Shown here: one piece after another, positions 1 to 11,200 of the stretch
Layout: each line of letters begins with the position of its first letter
Position numbering within the stretch: the first letter of the stretch is position 1
From: an uncultured Clostridia bacterium
GTDB taxonomy: Bacteria; Bacillota; Clostridia; Lachnospirales; Lachnospiraceae
Assembly: GCA_945836135.1 (NCBI GenBank)
Contig: CAMAKT010000002.1
Span: forward strand, 1-41,134
Direction of reading: 5' to 3'
Length of the DNA stretch: 41,134 bases
Notes under the pieces: generated by a model
The model's database searches: none
Told to the model about the DNA's origin: nothing
What the model saw: the letters and a program-made list of their open reading frames with translations, nothing else
Program-made: the position numbers and the translations under genes

Positions 1-33
1 AAGTTCCGATGCAATTACATTAATAATATTCAT
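1..33 (-). CDS. 5' end of a CDS truncated by the window edge; MNIINVIASEL..., possibly a Tex-like S1 RNA-binding protein
   Basis: ATG at 33-31 with a GGAAGGA ribosome-binding site upstream, open to the window edge. The 11 residues resemble the Tex N-terminus (MDII..IA.EL). Too short for a firm call. Confidence 0.4.
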   Translation of the reverse strand, partial: MNIINVIASEL

Positions 34-120
34 ATTTTGTTTATCCTTCCGCGGGAAAATCCCCATAATGATTTATTATAAAACATTTTAAATCGTATGT
101 CCATGGTTAAAGCGTCAAAA

Positions 121-163
121 ATGCCCTGTGCATAAGGTCTGTTAAGCCTTATGCATCGGGCAT
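121..163 (-). terminator. Rho-independent terminator downstream of the hom-aspartokinase operon
   Basis: Hairpin ATGCCC-TG-TGCATAAGG / CCTTATGCA-TC-GGGCAT (outer 6 bp, inner 9 bp), followed on the minus strand by TTTTGACGC. Confidence 0.8.
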
Positions 164-184
164 TCATCAATCCGGTATATCTAA

Positions 185-1498
185 TTATGCTTCATAAAAT
201 GCTTTATAGATTGCTTTGAAAGCTCTCTCAAAGTCTTCTTCCTTAACAGCTACAATGATATTAAGCTCTGAAGAACCCTGGTCAATCATCTTGACATTGA
301 TGTTCTCCTCAGCAAGTGCGGTAAAGAGCTTAGCTGCAGTACCGTGACTCGACTTCATTCCACGCCCTACCACAGCTATAAGTGCAAGTCCCGATTCAAT
401 CTCAATGACATCCGGATGAACATTTCTGTGAAGACCTGCAAGAACTTCCTGTTCCTTCTCAACAAACTCATCCTGATGAATTACAACTGACATGGTATCA
501 ATACCGGACGGTGTATGCTCAAAGGAAAGTCCCTGTTTCTCGAATACTTCCAGAACCTTGCGTCCGAAGCCTATCTCAGAATTCATCATATCCTTCTCTA
601 TACTTACAACGGTAAAGCCCTTCTTGCCGGCAATTCCGGTGATTACATAGTCCGGCTTACGTGAAGTGCTCTCCACAATCATAGTTCCCGGATCCTCTGG
701 CTTGTTGGTATTGCGGATATTAATCGGGATTCCCTCCTTACGTACAGGGAAAATGGCCTCATCATGAAGAACGGTAGCGCCCATATACGACAGCTCTCTG
801 AGCTCCTTATAAGTAATGGTCACAATCGGCTTAGGATTGTCGATAATTCTCGGATCAGCAACAAGGAAACCTGACACATCCGTCCAGTTCTCATACAAAT
901 CCGCCTTAACGGCTCTTGCAACTATGGAGCCTGTTATATCGGAACCTCCTCGGGAGAATGTCTTGATTGTATCGTTCGGACGAATACCATAGAAGCCCGG
1001 AACCACTGCTCTGTCTACCGTCAGCAGTCTCTCAGACATAACCTGATTGGTCTTCTTGGAATCGAGGTTACCATTGGTATCGAAGAAAATAACTTCCTCC
1101 GCATCTACGAACTCATATCCTAAATATTTGGCAAGAATAATACCATTGAGATACTCGCCTCGTGAAGCCGCATAGTCACGTCCTGCTCTTGCACGGAATG
1201 CAGCCTCAATATTCTCGAACTCTTTTTCAAGAGAAAGGTCAAGCCCAAGCTCTGAGATAATCTCATTATATCTGGCCTTAATATCGTCAAAAATATCCGA
1301 AAAATCATATCCCTTAGACGCAACACCATAGCAGTCATAGAGCATGTCAGTAACCTTGGTATCCTCCTTGAAACGTTTACCCGGCGCAGATGGCACAACA
1401 TATCTTCTCGAATCGTCTGCATGAATAATATCTGCCACCTTGCGGAACTGCTCTGCACTGGCAAGTGAACTTCCGCCGAACTTAACAACCTTTAACAT
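185..1498 (-). CDS. lysC: Aspartate kinase, monofunctional, with C-terminal ACT domains
   Basis: KFGGSSLA motif, FSRGGSDITGS, C-terminal ACT-like segments. Start placed at MLKVVKFGG rather than the 1513 start. Confidence 0.92.
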   Translation of the reverse strand: MLKVVKFGGSSLASAEQFRKVADIIHADDSRRYVVPSAPGKRFKEDTKVTDMLYDCYGVASKGYDFSDIFDDIKARYNEIISELGLDLSLEKEFENIEAAFRARAGRDYAASRGEYLNGIILAKYLGYEFVDAEEVIFFDTNGNLDSKKTNQVMSERLLTVDRAVVPGFYGIRPNDTIKTFSRGGSDITGSIVARAVKADLYENWTDVSGFLVADPRIIDNPKPIVTITYKELRELSYMGATVLHDEAIFPVRKEGIPINIRNTNKPEDPGTMIVESTSRKPDYVITGIAGKKGFTVVSIEKDMMNSEIGFGRKVLEVFEKQGLSFEHTPSGIDTMSVVIHQDEFVEKEQEVLAGLHRNVHPDVIEIESGLALIAVVGRGMKSSHGTAAKLFTALAEENINVKMIDQGSSELNIIVAVKEEDFERAFKAIYKAFYEA

Positions 1499-1518
1499 TA
1501 TAATTTCCTCCACATAGT

Positions 1519-2733
1519 TTATAGCTCAATTCTTATTCTGTTTTTAATGCCCTTAAGACTGTTGGCAGCCTTAGCAAATTCTGCTTCCTTGATTGCTCCC
1601 GTAACGAAAGCAAACTCTCCCTCGCATACATTGTCACAAAGCGTAACACCACCGAAAAGTTCCTCAAGTACCGGAAGTTTCTCCGATGCGTCGCCTTCCA
1701 TACGGACATAGAAGCAGTTCTCCACTTCATCAATAGGGATAAGATCCCTCTTATCCTGAGCCCATCCGTTATTGACATGATGTCCCCTGTTGCGCACTGC
1801 GTCCACAATATCGGACACTACAGCACTGGCAGTTGGAAGCTTGCCTGCACCGGCGCCATAAAACATAACATCCCCTAACATATTGCCTTTCACACATACG
1901 GCATTGACAACATCATGAACCGACGCAAGAGGCTTCCCATAGCGCAGCATTCTTGGTGTCACCATCACATACATACCTGTATCGGTGACACAGCTCTTGG
2001 CAACCAGCTTAATTGTAACGCCAAGCTTAGCTGCATAAGCAAAATCCTCTGCTGTAACTGCTGTGATTCCCTCTGTATATACGTCCTCAAAATTAACCTG
2101 CTGACCTGAAACGATAGAACTTAAGATTGCAATCTTGCGTCCTGCATCAAAGCCTTCCACATCAGCCTCAGGATTACGCTCCGCATATCCCAGACTCTGT
2201 GCCTGAGCAAGCACGTCGCTGTATGAAGCTCCCTCTTTTTCCATCTTTGTAAGGATAAAATTAGTGGTCCCGTTGAGTATACCCGATACCTCCAGCACCT
2301 CATCGGCAGTTATACACTGTTCCAACGGGCGAATAATCGGAATACCTCCGGCAACACTTGCCTCGAAAAAGAAATTTGTGTTCCTCTCCTTGGCAATGCC
2401 CAGTAGCTCTGCGCCATGCTTCGCCACAAGCTCCTTGTTAGAGGTACATACACTCTTTCCCTGCAAAAGTGCCGATTTAACAAAGGAATATGCCGGATTA
2501 ACCCCTCCCATCACTTCAACTATTACCGAAACTTCCGAATCGTTAAGGATAATGTTGAAGTCATGTACTACCTTCTTCTCAATCGGTGTACCGGGAAACT
2601 CCTTCAAATCAAGAACATACTTGAGATTAATCTCCTCCCCGGCATTTCTGCATAAAACTGACGCATTTCTGCTTAACACCTCTACTACACCTGAGCCTAC
2701 TGTGCCGTAGCCAAGAACCGCTACATTAACCAT
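1519..2733 (-). CDS. hom: Homoserine dehydrogenase with C-terminal ACT-like region
   Basis: VAVLGYGTVGSGVVEVL NAD-binding motif, GILNGTTNFILTKM, AEADVEGFDAGRK-like motif (NPEADVEGFDAGRKIAIL). Confidence 0.94.
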   Translation of the reverse strand: MVNVAVLGYGTVGSGVVEVLSRNASVLCRNAGEEINLKYVLDLKEFPGTPIEKKVVHDFNIILNDSEVSVIVEVMGGVNPAYSFVKSALLQGKSVCTSNKELVAKHGAELLGIAKERNTNFFFEASVAGGIPIIRPLEQCITADEVLEVSGILNGTTNFILTKMEKEGASYSDVLAQAQSLGYAERNPEADVEGFDAGRKIAILSSIVSGQQVNFEDVYTEGITAVTAEDFAYAAKLGVTIKLVAKSCVTDTGMYVMVTPRMLRYGKPLASVHDVVNAVCVKGNMLGDVMFYGAGAGKLPTASAVVSDIVDAVRNRGHHVNNGWAQDKRDLIPIDEVENCFYVRMEGDASEKLPVLEELFGGVTLCDNVCEGEFAFVTGAIKEAEFAKAANSLKGIKNRIRIEL

Positions 2734-3193
2734 CCTGATTTTCCTCCATTAACTGCTTTGCATCTTCCGTTTCTTCCACGGTAAGTAAATTGTGAATATC
2801 AATAATAAGTACAAGCCTACCTTTGGTATTGGCTACCTTTGTAAAATATCTTGTGTCGGCATTAGCTGCTATACTCGGAAACTCACGTATATCATCTGCT
2901 GATAAATCATCAATTTCCTCTACCTCGTCAACCTCAACTGCCAGTTTCATATCCGGCAGATTGGTTATAATAAGCTTTGTTTGATTAGGTGATGGCGGAA
3001 GATTGAACTTCTCTCGCAAACTGTATACAGGAATAATGTCTCCTCTTAAGTTGATAATACCTCTAATATTATTTGAAGCATTAGGAACCCTTACAACCGT
3101 CTGGTCTTTTTCAATTGCATTGACATACTGTATATCAATTCCATACAGCTCATTACCTATTCTGAATACAATCGGTTTAAAAGTATCTGCCAT
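2726..3193 (-). CDS. cheW: CheW-type chemotaxis coupling protein
   Basis: FRIGNELYGIDIQYVNAIEK...VRVPNASNNIRGIINLRGDIIPVYSLREKF is characteristic of CheW. Its 3' end overlaps the hom start by 8 nt. Confidence 0.9.
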   Translation of the reverse strand: MADTFKPIVFRIGNELYGIDIQYVNAIEKDQTVVRVPNASNNIRGIINLRGDIIPVYSLREKFNLPPSPNQTKLIITNLPDMKLAVEVDEVEEIDDLSADDIREFPSIAANADTRYFTKVANTKGRLVLIIDIHNLLTVEETEDAKQLMEENQDG

Positions 3194-3205
3194 AGTAATC
3201 CTCCT

Positions 3206-4331
3206 CTATTCCTGTGTATTTTTCTTACCTAAGCTCAGCCACTTAAGGTATGCTCCCATAAATCTGTCAATGTCACCGTCAAGAACTGCTGCTGCATTGC
3301 CGGACTCCTCACCTGTACGGTTGTCCTTCACCATAGTATATGGCTGCAAAACATAGCTTCTTATCTGACTTCCCCAGCCGTTATCCATAACCTCGCCACG
3401 GATATCAGCCGTCTTCGCAGCATTCTCAGCCTGCTTGAGTAAAAACAGCTTTGCCCTTAACATCTGCATTGCCTTATCCTTATTCTGATGCTGCGAGCGC
3501 TCATTCTGACACTGTACCACTGTTCCTGTCGGAATATGCGTAATTCTGATAGCAGAAGAGGTCTTGTTGATATGCTGTCCACCTGCTCCGCTTGAACGAT
3601 AGGTATCAATCCTCAAATCGTCCTCATTAATCTCAATGTCCACATCTTCTTCAATATCCGGCATAACATCACAGGATACAAATGAGGTCTGACGCTTACC
3701 TGCGGCATTGAAGGGTGAAATACGCACAAGTCTATGCACTCCATGTTCGGACTTCAGGTAGCCATAAGCATTGAGACCGTTGACCTGAATGGTAACGGAT
3801 TTGACACCCGCCTCATCACCTTCAAGGAAATCCAGCGTTTCTACCGAATAGCCTTTATTATTGGCCCATCTTGTATACATGCGAAGCAGCATGGATGCCC
3901 AGTCACAGGACTCCGTTCCGCCCGCACCCGCATGAAGTGTAAGTATCGCGTTGCACTTGTCATACTCACCCGACAGAAGTGTCTCCATCTGAAGCCTTTC
4001 AAAGAGGCTCTCGAAATTGTCAACAAGCTGACCTATCTCAGGTATAAGGCTCTCGTCATTCTCCTCGTATGCCATCTCAATAAATTCCTCGGCATCCTGC
4101 TTATCCTTCTCAAGCTTCTTAAAATCCTCAATATCAGCCTTAAGCCCCTTGAGTTCTTTCATATAATTGTTGGACTGTTCAGGATTGTCCCAGAAATCCG
4201 GCTCCTCCATATGTCTCTCAATTTCTTCAATTCTCTTCGACTTATTAGCTAAGTCAAAGTGAATCCCTCAATTCGGTTAATGGCTGCTCGTATCCGCCAA
4301 GGCGGAATTTAAACTGATCTAATTCGACCAC
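3206..4331 (-). CDS. prfB: Peptide chain release factor 2, expressed through a +1 programmed frameshift: join of 4257..4331 and 3206..4255, skipping nt 4256
   Basis: The ORF-track segment has RF2 hallmarks (GAGGQHINKTSSAIRITHIPTG; SPF rather than PxT tripeptide). Upstream frame from GTG 4331 reads VVELDQFKFRLGGYEQPLTELRDSL then TGA. A +1 shift at CTT TGA C resumes DLANKSKRIEEIERHMEEPDFWDN. Confidence 0.93.
4253..4259 (-). promoter_or_regulatory. RF2 +1 recoding site CTT TGA C
   Basis: The minus strand reads TTGAGGGATTCACTTTGACTTAGC: slippery CTT-TGA-C preceded by a GAGGGA SD-like element. Confidence 0.92.
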
Positions 4332-4415
4332 TAATCTCACCACCCTTATTTTTATATATTATACATAAAAGAATATTTTTTGCAATTAAAATTTTAAAGT
4401 TTTAGCGCATTGCAG

Positions 4416-6986
4416 TTATGCATTTCTTCCGCAACAGTTCTTATACTTAAGTCCCGAGCCGCAAGGACATGGGTCATTACGCTGAATTTTCTTCGTTTCA
4501 CGCTTGACAGGCGCCTTGACAGCACTGTCATCGCGGTTAGTACCCGTAACCTTGGCAACCTGCTCTCGCTTCTCTGTCTTCTGCTCAACCTTCACATGGG
4601 TAATAAGACGTACCGTATCCTCCTGAATTCTGGATATCATGCTGTCAAACATATCATAACCCTGCATCTTGTATTCAACAAGCGGGTCTTTCTGTCCATA
4701 GGCATTAAGACCGATTCCCTGTCTTAACATATCCATATCATCTATATGGTTCATCCAGTTAGTATCAATGGCACGGAGCAGACATACACGCTCGATTTCG
4801 CGAATATGCTCAGGAACCGGGAATTCTGCTTCCTTCTCCGCATAGAACTTAACCGCGCGCTCCTCCACTGCCTGAACAAGTTCCTTCTTACTGCGATATC
4901 CGTCCTCAACCTTCACAGGCTCGATAGGCACAAGTCTTATGAGATTCTCGTTAAGCTCTGCATAATTCCACTCGGCAGGATCACCGTCGTCATTGATTGA
5001 GTAATCAATATAGCCCTCAATCTTATCCTTCATCATCTTAATTATGTCATTTCGCAGATTCTGTCCGTCAAGCACCTTGCGGCGTTCGGCATAAATAGTT
5101 TCTCTCTGCTCATTCATTACCTGGTCATAATCAAGAAGATTCTTTCTGATACCAAAGTTATTAGTCTCGACCTTCTTCTGTGCTCCCTCAATTGCCTTAG
5201 AAAGCATGCTGTGCTCAAGGCGTTCATTCTCAGGAATCTTAAGAGCATTGAACATGGCCATCAGCTTATCAGATGCAAAGAGACGCATCAAATCATCCTC
5301 AAGTGAAATATAGAAACGTGATTCACCCGGGTCTCCCTGACGTCCCGAACGTCCACGCAACTGGTTATCAATACGTCTCGACTCGTGGCGCTCCGTTCCG
5401 ATAATCATAAGTCCGCCTGCTGCCCTAGCCTCATCATCCAGCTTGATATCAGTACCACGCCCTGCCATATTGGTGGCAATCGTAACAGCTCCGTGCTGTC
5501 CTGCCTGTGCAACAATCTCGGCTTCCATCTCATGGAACTTGGCATTGAGCACATTGTGCTTAATTCCCTGCTTCTTGAGGAGGTTGCTGACCTCCTCGGA
5601 CTGTTCAATGGTAATTGTACCTACCAGGACTGGCTGTCCCTTTGCATGTGCGGCAACAACATCCTCAACCACTGCATGGAGCTTCTCCTTGCGGGTCTTA
5701 TAAATGACATCATCATAGTCAATTCTTGCTATCGGCTTATTGGTTGGAATCTCAATAACATCCATGCCGTATATCTCACGGAACTCTTTTTCCTCAGTAA
5801 GGGCAGTACCTGTCATACCTGCCTTTTTCTTAAACTTGTTAAAGAAGTTCTGGAATGTTATTGTGGCAAGAGTCCTGCTCTCCCTTCTTACCTTAACATG
5901 CTCCTTAGCCTCAATAGCCTGATGCAGTCCGTCTGAAAAACGTCTGCCCGGCATAATACGTCCTGTAAATTCATCTACAATAAGTACCTCATTGTCCTTC
6001 ACCACATAATCCTGGTCGCGGAACATAAGGTAATGGGCACGAAGTGCCAGAATAACATTGTGCTGGATTTCAAGGTTGGCAGGGTCGGCAAGATTCTCCA
6101 GATGGAAGAACTGCTCCACCTTTCTGGTTCCCTGCTCCGTAAGGTTGACTGTCTTGTCCTTCTCGCTGACAACAAAATCACCGGTCTCTTCAAAGCCGGC
6201 ACCCATAATAATATCCATCTTAGATATATCGTCATTGTTGCTGGTTCCCTTTTCAAGCTGTGTTGCAAGAATATCGCACACCTCGTAAAGCTTCGTGGAG
6301 GAATTACCCTGTCCTGAAATAATAAGAGGTGTTCTTGCTTCATCAATCAATACTGAGTCCACCTCATCGATTATGGCATAGTTCAAATCACGCAGCACAA
6401 GGTTCTCCTTGTATACCGCCATGTTATCCCTGAGGTAATCAAACCCAAGCTCGTTATTGGTAACGTACGTAATATCGCACTTATAGGCTTCTCTTCTCTC
6501 CTCCGGCTTCATGCTGTTAAGTACTACGCCAACCGTAAGTCCGAGGAAGCGGTGTACCTGTCCCATCCACTCCGCATCACGTGAAGCAAGATAGTCATTA
6601 ACGGTAATTACATGAACACCCTTACCCTCAAGTGCATTCAGATATGCCGGCAATGTGGCTACGAGAGTCTTACCTTCACCGGTCTTCATCTCCGATATAC
6701 GTCCCTGATGCAGGATTATACCGCCAATCAACTGTACCCTGTAATGTTCCATTCCTATAGAGCGCTTGGCAGCCTCACGTACTGTGGCAAACGCCTCAGG
6801 AAGTATATCATCTAATGTCTCTCCCGCGGAAAGTCTTTTCTTGAATTCCTCGGTCTTAGCTCTTAACTGTTCATCCGTAAGTGCCTGCATAGATGGGCGA
6901 AGTGCCTCAATCTTATCCACAATAGGATAAACTCTTTTGAGTTCATGCTCACTATGCGTTCCAAATAATTTTTGAATGATTCCCAT
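4416..6986 (-). CDS. secA: Preprotein translocase ATPase subunit SecA
   Basis: [13 protein letters not shown] Walker [28 protein letters not shown], and C-terminal SEC-C zinc motif [13 protein letters not shown]. Confidence 0.98.
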   Translation of the reverse strand: MGIIQKLFGTHSEHELKRVYPIVDKIEALRPSMQALTDEQLRAKTEEFKKRLSAGETLDDILPEAFATVREAAKRSIGMEHYRVQLIGGIILHQGRISEMKTGEGKTLVATLPAYLNALEGKGVHVITVNDYLASRDAEWMGQVHRFLGLTVGVVLNSMKPEERREAYKCDITYVTNNELGFDYLRDNMAVYKENLVLRDLNYAIIDEVDSVLIDEARTPLIISGQGNSSTKLYEVCDILATQLEKGTSNNDDISKMDIIMGAGFEETGDFVVSEKDKTVNLTEQGTRKVEQFFHLENLADPANLEIQHNVILALRAHYLMFRDQDYVVKDNEVLIVDEFTGRIMPGRRFSDGLHQAIEAKEHVKVRRESRTLATITFQNFFNKFKKKAGMTGTALTEEKEFREIYGMDVIEIPTNKPIARIDYDDVIYKTRKEKLHAVVEDVVAAHAKGQPVLVGTITIEQSEEVSNLLKKQGIKHNVLNAKFHEMEAEIVAQAGQHGAVTIATNMAGRGTDIKLDDEARAAGGLMIIGTERHESRRIDNQLRGRSGRQGDPGESRFYISLEDDLMRLFASDKLMAMFNALKIPENERLEHSMLSKAIEGAQKKVETNNFGIRKNLLDYDQVMNEQRETIYAERRKVLDGQNLRNDIIKMMKDKIEGYIDYSINDDGDPAEWNYAELNENLIRLVPIEPVKVEDGYRSKKELVQAVEERAVKFYAEKEAEFPVPEHIREIERVCLLRAIDTNWMNHIDDMDMLRQGIGLNAYGQKDPLVEYKMQGYDMFDSMISRIQEDTVRLITHVKVEQKTEKREQVAKVTGTNRDDSAVKAPVKRETKKIQRNDPCPCGSGLKYKNCCGRNA

Positions 6987-7071
6987 TGATATTATCTCCT
7001 AAATATAAAAATATACCCAATTATCAGTATTTTAACACCTATAAGGGGTATTTGTAAAGCAGGAATAAAAA

Positions 7072-7096
7072 GTGCCACATCTTCAAGATGTGGCAC
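7072..7096 (-). terminator. Rho-independent terminator downstream of the FecR-like gene
   Basis: Near-perfect inverted repeat GTGCCACATCTT-C-AAGATGTGGCAC, followed on the minus strand by TTTTTATTCCT. Confidence 0.9.
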
Positions 7097-7110
7097 CCTT
7101 CGTTTACAAC

Positions 7111-8229
7111 TTATTTCCAGCTTATGGTAACATCCTCTGTGACAGGCTTAGAAAAATCGTAGTCCCATTCTCCGCTTTGGCTCGGCGAAAGCCGTGGAAC
7201 CGATGCATTCTGCCCTGCTTCAACGGTCTGCGTGCCGAACACTGCCCCCTGATAGGTAAATGTCACCGTACAAGTCTTTGGCTCATCCGTCTCGTCAGTT
7301 GCTGCCTTCGATTCACTCTCTGTACCGGTTTCACTAGTCTCCTGGGTTCCCTCTTCGTTCTTGCTATCGCTCTCTACTTCACTCTGCATCTCCGTTTCAC
7401 TCCGGATTTGCGTTGTCTCTTCAGATGTATCCTCCGTTGTCTCCTCATCGGCGCGTCCGGACAAATTATCAGTCAGCTCCTCTAATTTCTCTACGGTAGT
7501 TCCCGTCAACACTGTTCCGCTTTCTGCAATTTCATGTAAGAAGTTCAATACCTGAACAGGCAGTTCTTCATATTCTATGTTCTGAGGTTCAGACAGATAT
7601 TCTGTTGAATCAGTATCCATGTAAATAATGACCGCCTTTCCGTCTTCAATATATACAGTCATCTCCTGTTGGGTTCCATCCGGAAGAACAAGTCTGCTTT
7701 CTACCTTGCCTTCAAAAGTTGCAACCCAAGTATATACTTCATTGTTTTCATCGTATGTAACTTCAACCCTGAACACGGTTCCGCGAACTGCCATGACTGA
7801 ATTCGGAGTGTTAACATCATATGATGAATCATCGCCCAGCTTGCTCTGAATCTCATTAGTAATTGCCCCCTGTTCAAGTTCAATGGACGTTCTCGACCTC
7901 TCTTTCGTTCCCTCCGCAACAATGGAAAGGATTGAATTTTCTTCCACCATAATATATTTATCATCGTCAAGCTTAAGACGCATATAACTGTCGGCATCGA
8001 CAATAATACGGTCGCCTGATACCAGGTATAAATTTTCGACAGCCGCAATGGAGCCTATACCTTCCCGCTCAATAGCAGCGGTACCCTCAAGTTCATATAT
8101 CTGTATGGAGCGATATGTATCATTCGACTTTGTATAGTTAACAATGATAAAAAACGTAACTGCTGCCAGTGCCACCACCGCTGTTGCAACAATTCCTATC
8201 CATTTTACGGACAATTTATTTTTTTCCAT
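7111..8229 (-). CDS. Membrane-anchored FecR-domain protein with acidic Ser/Thr/Glu-rich linker and a C-terminal bacterial repeat-like domain
   Basis: N-terminal TM (WIGIVATAVVALAAVTFFIIV). FecR-like core: LYLVSGDRIIVDADSYMRLKLDDDKYIMVEENS...VNTPNSVMAVRGTVFRVEV. Low-complexity T/E/S linker. C-terminal TCTVTFTYQGAVFGTQTVEAGQ. Confidence 0.82.
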   Translation of the reverse strand: MEKNKLSVKWIGIVATAVVALAAVTFFIIVNYTKSNDTYRSIQIYELEGTAAIEREGIGSIAAVENLYLVSGDRIIVDADSYMRLKLDDDKYIMVEENSILSIVAEGTKERSRTSIELEQGAITNEIQSKLGDDSSYDVNTPNSVMAVRGTVFRVEVTYDENNEVYTWVATFEGKVESRLVLPDGTQQEMTVYIEDGKAVIIYMDTDSTEYLSEPQNIEYEELPVQVLNFLHEIAESGTVLTGTTVEKLEELTDNLSGRADEETTEDTSEETTQIRSETEMQSEVESDSKNEEGTQETSETGTESESKAATDETDEPKTCTVTFTYQGAVFGTQTVEAGQNASVPRLSPSQSGEWDYDFSKPVTEDVTISWK

Positions 8230-8258
8230 GCAATTATCCTCCTGTTGCTGTATTCTTT

Positions 8259-11200
8259 CTACTGCATCTGAAAATCATAGTCTCCGTCCGTATTGACATA
8301 GAAACTTATGTCGCCATTGTACACCGTATTGTCACCATCCACCTTCCAATTTCCACTTCCGAGCTTGTACTGCTTTCCCCTAAGAAGCGCTTTTACGCCG
8401 GCAGAGTTAATCCCGTCGCGCATCCATATTTCCTCAACCATTACAGAATATGTGGTGGAATTTCCTGCTTTGTCCTTAGCTGTAATAACATATCTGCTGC
8501 CGGAAGATTGGAGTGAAACCGTCGCCGTATTTCCCGAAAATGCAACTGCCTTCCCGTCCACGGTAACAGACGCAAGATTATCATCGGATACCGTAAATAA
8601 CAGCCTATCCGCATAATAAGTCTGCCCATCTTCAATTCCCGAGATGCCGGGCGCAGTCGTATCTATCTTAAGCAGTCCAACCTGAATCGACCTTGTAACT
8701 GCACCGGTGCTTCCTTTCAAATATATAACCGGCTGTGCAGTGTTTTCCACTCTGTATGAGGTCAGGTATTCTCCGTCCATTTGTGTTGATATCAGGTAGC
8801 CATCTGCCGGAACAATGGTGACACCGCTTGTATACCAGTCCTCATTTCCCTTTGTCCCCTGCAAAATATACGGAATATCCGGGGTGGCAATATAGGAAAC
8901 ATTAAAGTCTGCGGTCACCTCCACCGCATGAAAATTCTTAGTCTCGGCAAAGACAGCCTTCACAGTATAGCTGCCTTCCTCCCTAGGAGCCGAAACGCTA
9001 TAGGCAGTATCTGCCTCCCCCTTCTGTTTATAAAAATAAGTCACATTATCTGTTCCGTTGGTTGATGATGAAGCCTCCGGTTTCGGCTCCTCACCAACAT
9101 AATAGTCCGCTACGCTAACGGCTGCACTTCCCTGTATCTTCTCAATCACACCATCCTGGTAAGTCTCGTCCTTTGGTGCAAGATAATATTCCTTAGCTTC
9201 ACCTGTCAGCGTGTACTTAACAGAAATAGTCTTTCCTTCACCTGCATCCGCATTATCATAAGAGGCATCTACCGTAAAGGCTACATCGTCATCCCCGATT
9301 ACTCCCGTAAGTGTTCCTCCGTTTACTGCTGCCGTGCTGCTTCCGTCATAGTTCTTGGTCTTCTCAATACTCAGACCTTCCACCTCAAGCTGCTTTTGGG
9401 TAATGTTCATTTTTACAAGCTGCTTATACTCTCCCCGAGAGCCGTCCATTTTAGTATAGCTGATGCATACCTTGCCCTCGTAGCTGCCAGGCTTCTGGTT
9501 AGGTGCGGCAGTTACCGTATAACTGTAGGTATCTGAACTTCCGCCAAGCAGATTTCTGGCTGCATTTTCGTCCTCCGTAACCACAAATGCCGGATTGTCC
9601 ACTGAAATCCCCGTAATCTTAATATCACCTATATAATCCTTATTGCTGACTGTCTGGCTTATTACATCCGTCTTGTCACCATAGACTGAGGTTCCGAAAT
9701 CAATGTCAGCTCCGCTTTCCATGTATGTGATAGGAACATCCGAGACCAGCAGCTTGGCGGCGTTAAGGTATACATCCTTATCTACTGTCTTTGTAACGGT
9801 GCTGCTTGGATAACCTGTGCCAAACAAGGTCGTAATATTCATACTTTCATCCGCACCGGATATCTTCAGGGCATAGCCCCCGTCCAATGTGGTTTCGATT
9901 GTACTCGAGTTAATAGCGGATGTACCTATTCCGTTGCTGAAGCCTACAGCATATTCATAATCCGTTGATTTGCAGTACAGCCCGCTCATAGTCGTATCCC
10001 CGCCAAGCTGAAAGCATGCCTGACTGCTGCTCTCAACAGTTCCGTTCTTGATGGTCCACGAACCATTCAGTTCAAATGCAGGATTACTGCTGTCGCTACT
10101 GGAAGGTGTATAACTTATTTTGTGGGAAGACAGGTCAAGTGTTCTTCCCTGCATTCCATTAACCACTTCCTCTGTAATCATATCCAGCCCCGTATCAATA
10201 TTCCCTACCGCTTCTATTGTCTTAACAGCATGACAATTCTCCACAGCATTCCTAAGTCCCTCCGGTGTACTTACCTGCGCCTTATATATTGCACTCAGTG
10301 TGGCAGCAGCCCCATCAACCTCTGCATATGCTTTTGCATATGCCTCTAACGAAACATATTCATTTCCCTTACTGTCAAGCCAGCCAAGGAATTCATAACT
10401 GTTTCCATCAGTTATTCTGTCTGTATCAAGCTCCGGTGTAACACCGCTTCCGCTGTTCGTGTATATCGTCCCATCAGTTCCTATGGATACCGGTAATAAA
10501 GAGCATAAGTCTGCATTGTATGCAGCTGTCGCCTCTTCCTCTGTATACTCATATGTCTCCAGTGTAGAGCGTTGTGTATCGAGGCATACCAGTCCGCCTG
10601 CAACAACATTAACTTTATCTACTGTGAATACGGTCGGCTGTCCATTTGAATCATTAAATGTATTATCTGTCAGAACATACCCCTTGGCAAGTATTCCGCT
10701 TCCGATAGTTCCGTCGCCATAATAATTGGTATAATCCCAATTACTTCCGCTCGCTATCATCCTTGCAATTCTGCCATTATATGTTCCACCGGATATGGAA
10801 ACATTGGCATCTTCTATATATTCTCCTATTACAAGGCTGCTTCCAGACTTGGCATTCAAATTAAATTCTCCTCCGGTTATTGTAAGTTCGTTTCCACTTC
10901 CTCCAATATAACAGGCATAGCCATAGCCATTGCTTTCTGAATTTTCTATAGTAAATGTTCCACCATTTATTATTATTTTAGAGCCCTTTGTATCATCTGA
11001 CATAAAGACTGCACCATTAGTGCTTTTTAATTTCGGATTGCCACCTTTTGCACCTATTGTCACGTTACAACTGCTGCCTATTTTAAGCGCAGCCTCATCA
11101 CCTTCAATATATCCTCCTTCAATCTCAAGACTTCCGCCGGTTGTTTCGATTGCAGTTCCATTACTTCCTGTATTAACCAGCTTTCCTTCCCCGGTGCTGC

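Noticed and set aside
5385-5936. 183-aa plus-strand ORF opposite secA
   Set aside because: Shadow of the strongly conserved secA frame.
6913-6921. Isolated TTATCCACA DnaA boxes inside secA (6913-6921), trxB (16840-16848) and hldE (about 22667)
   Set aside because: Single boxes within coding sequence are near chance expectation and not clustered.
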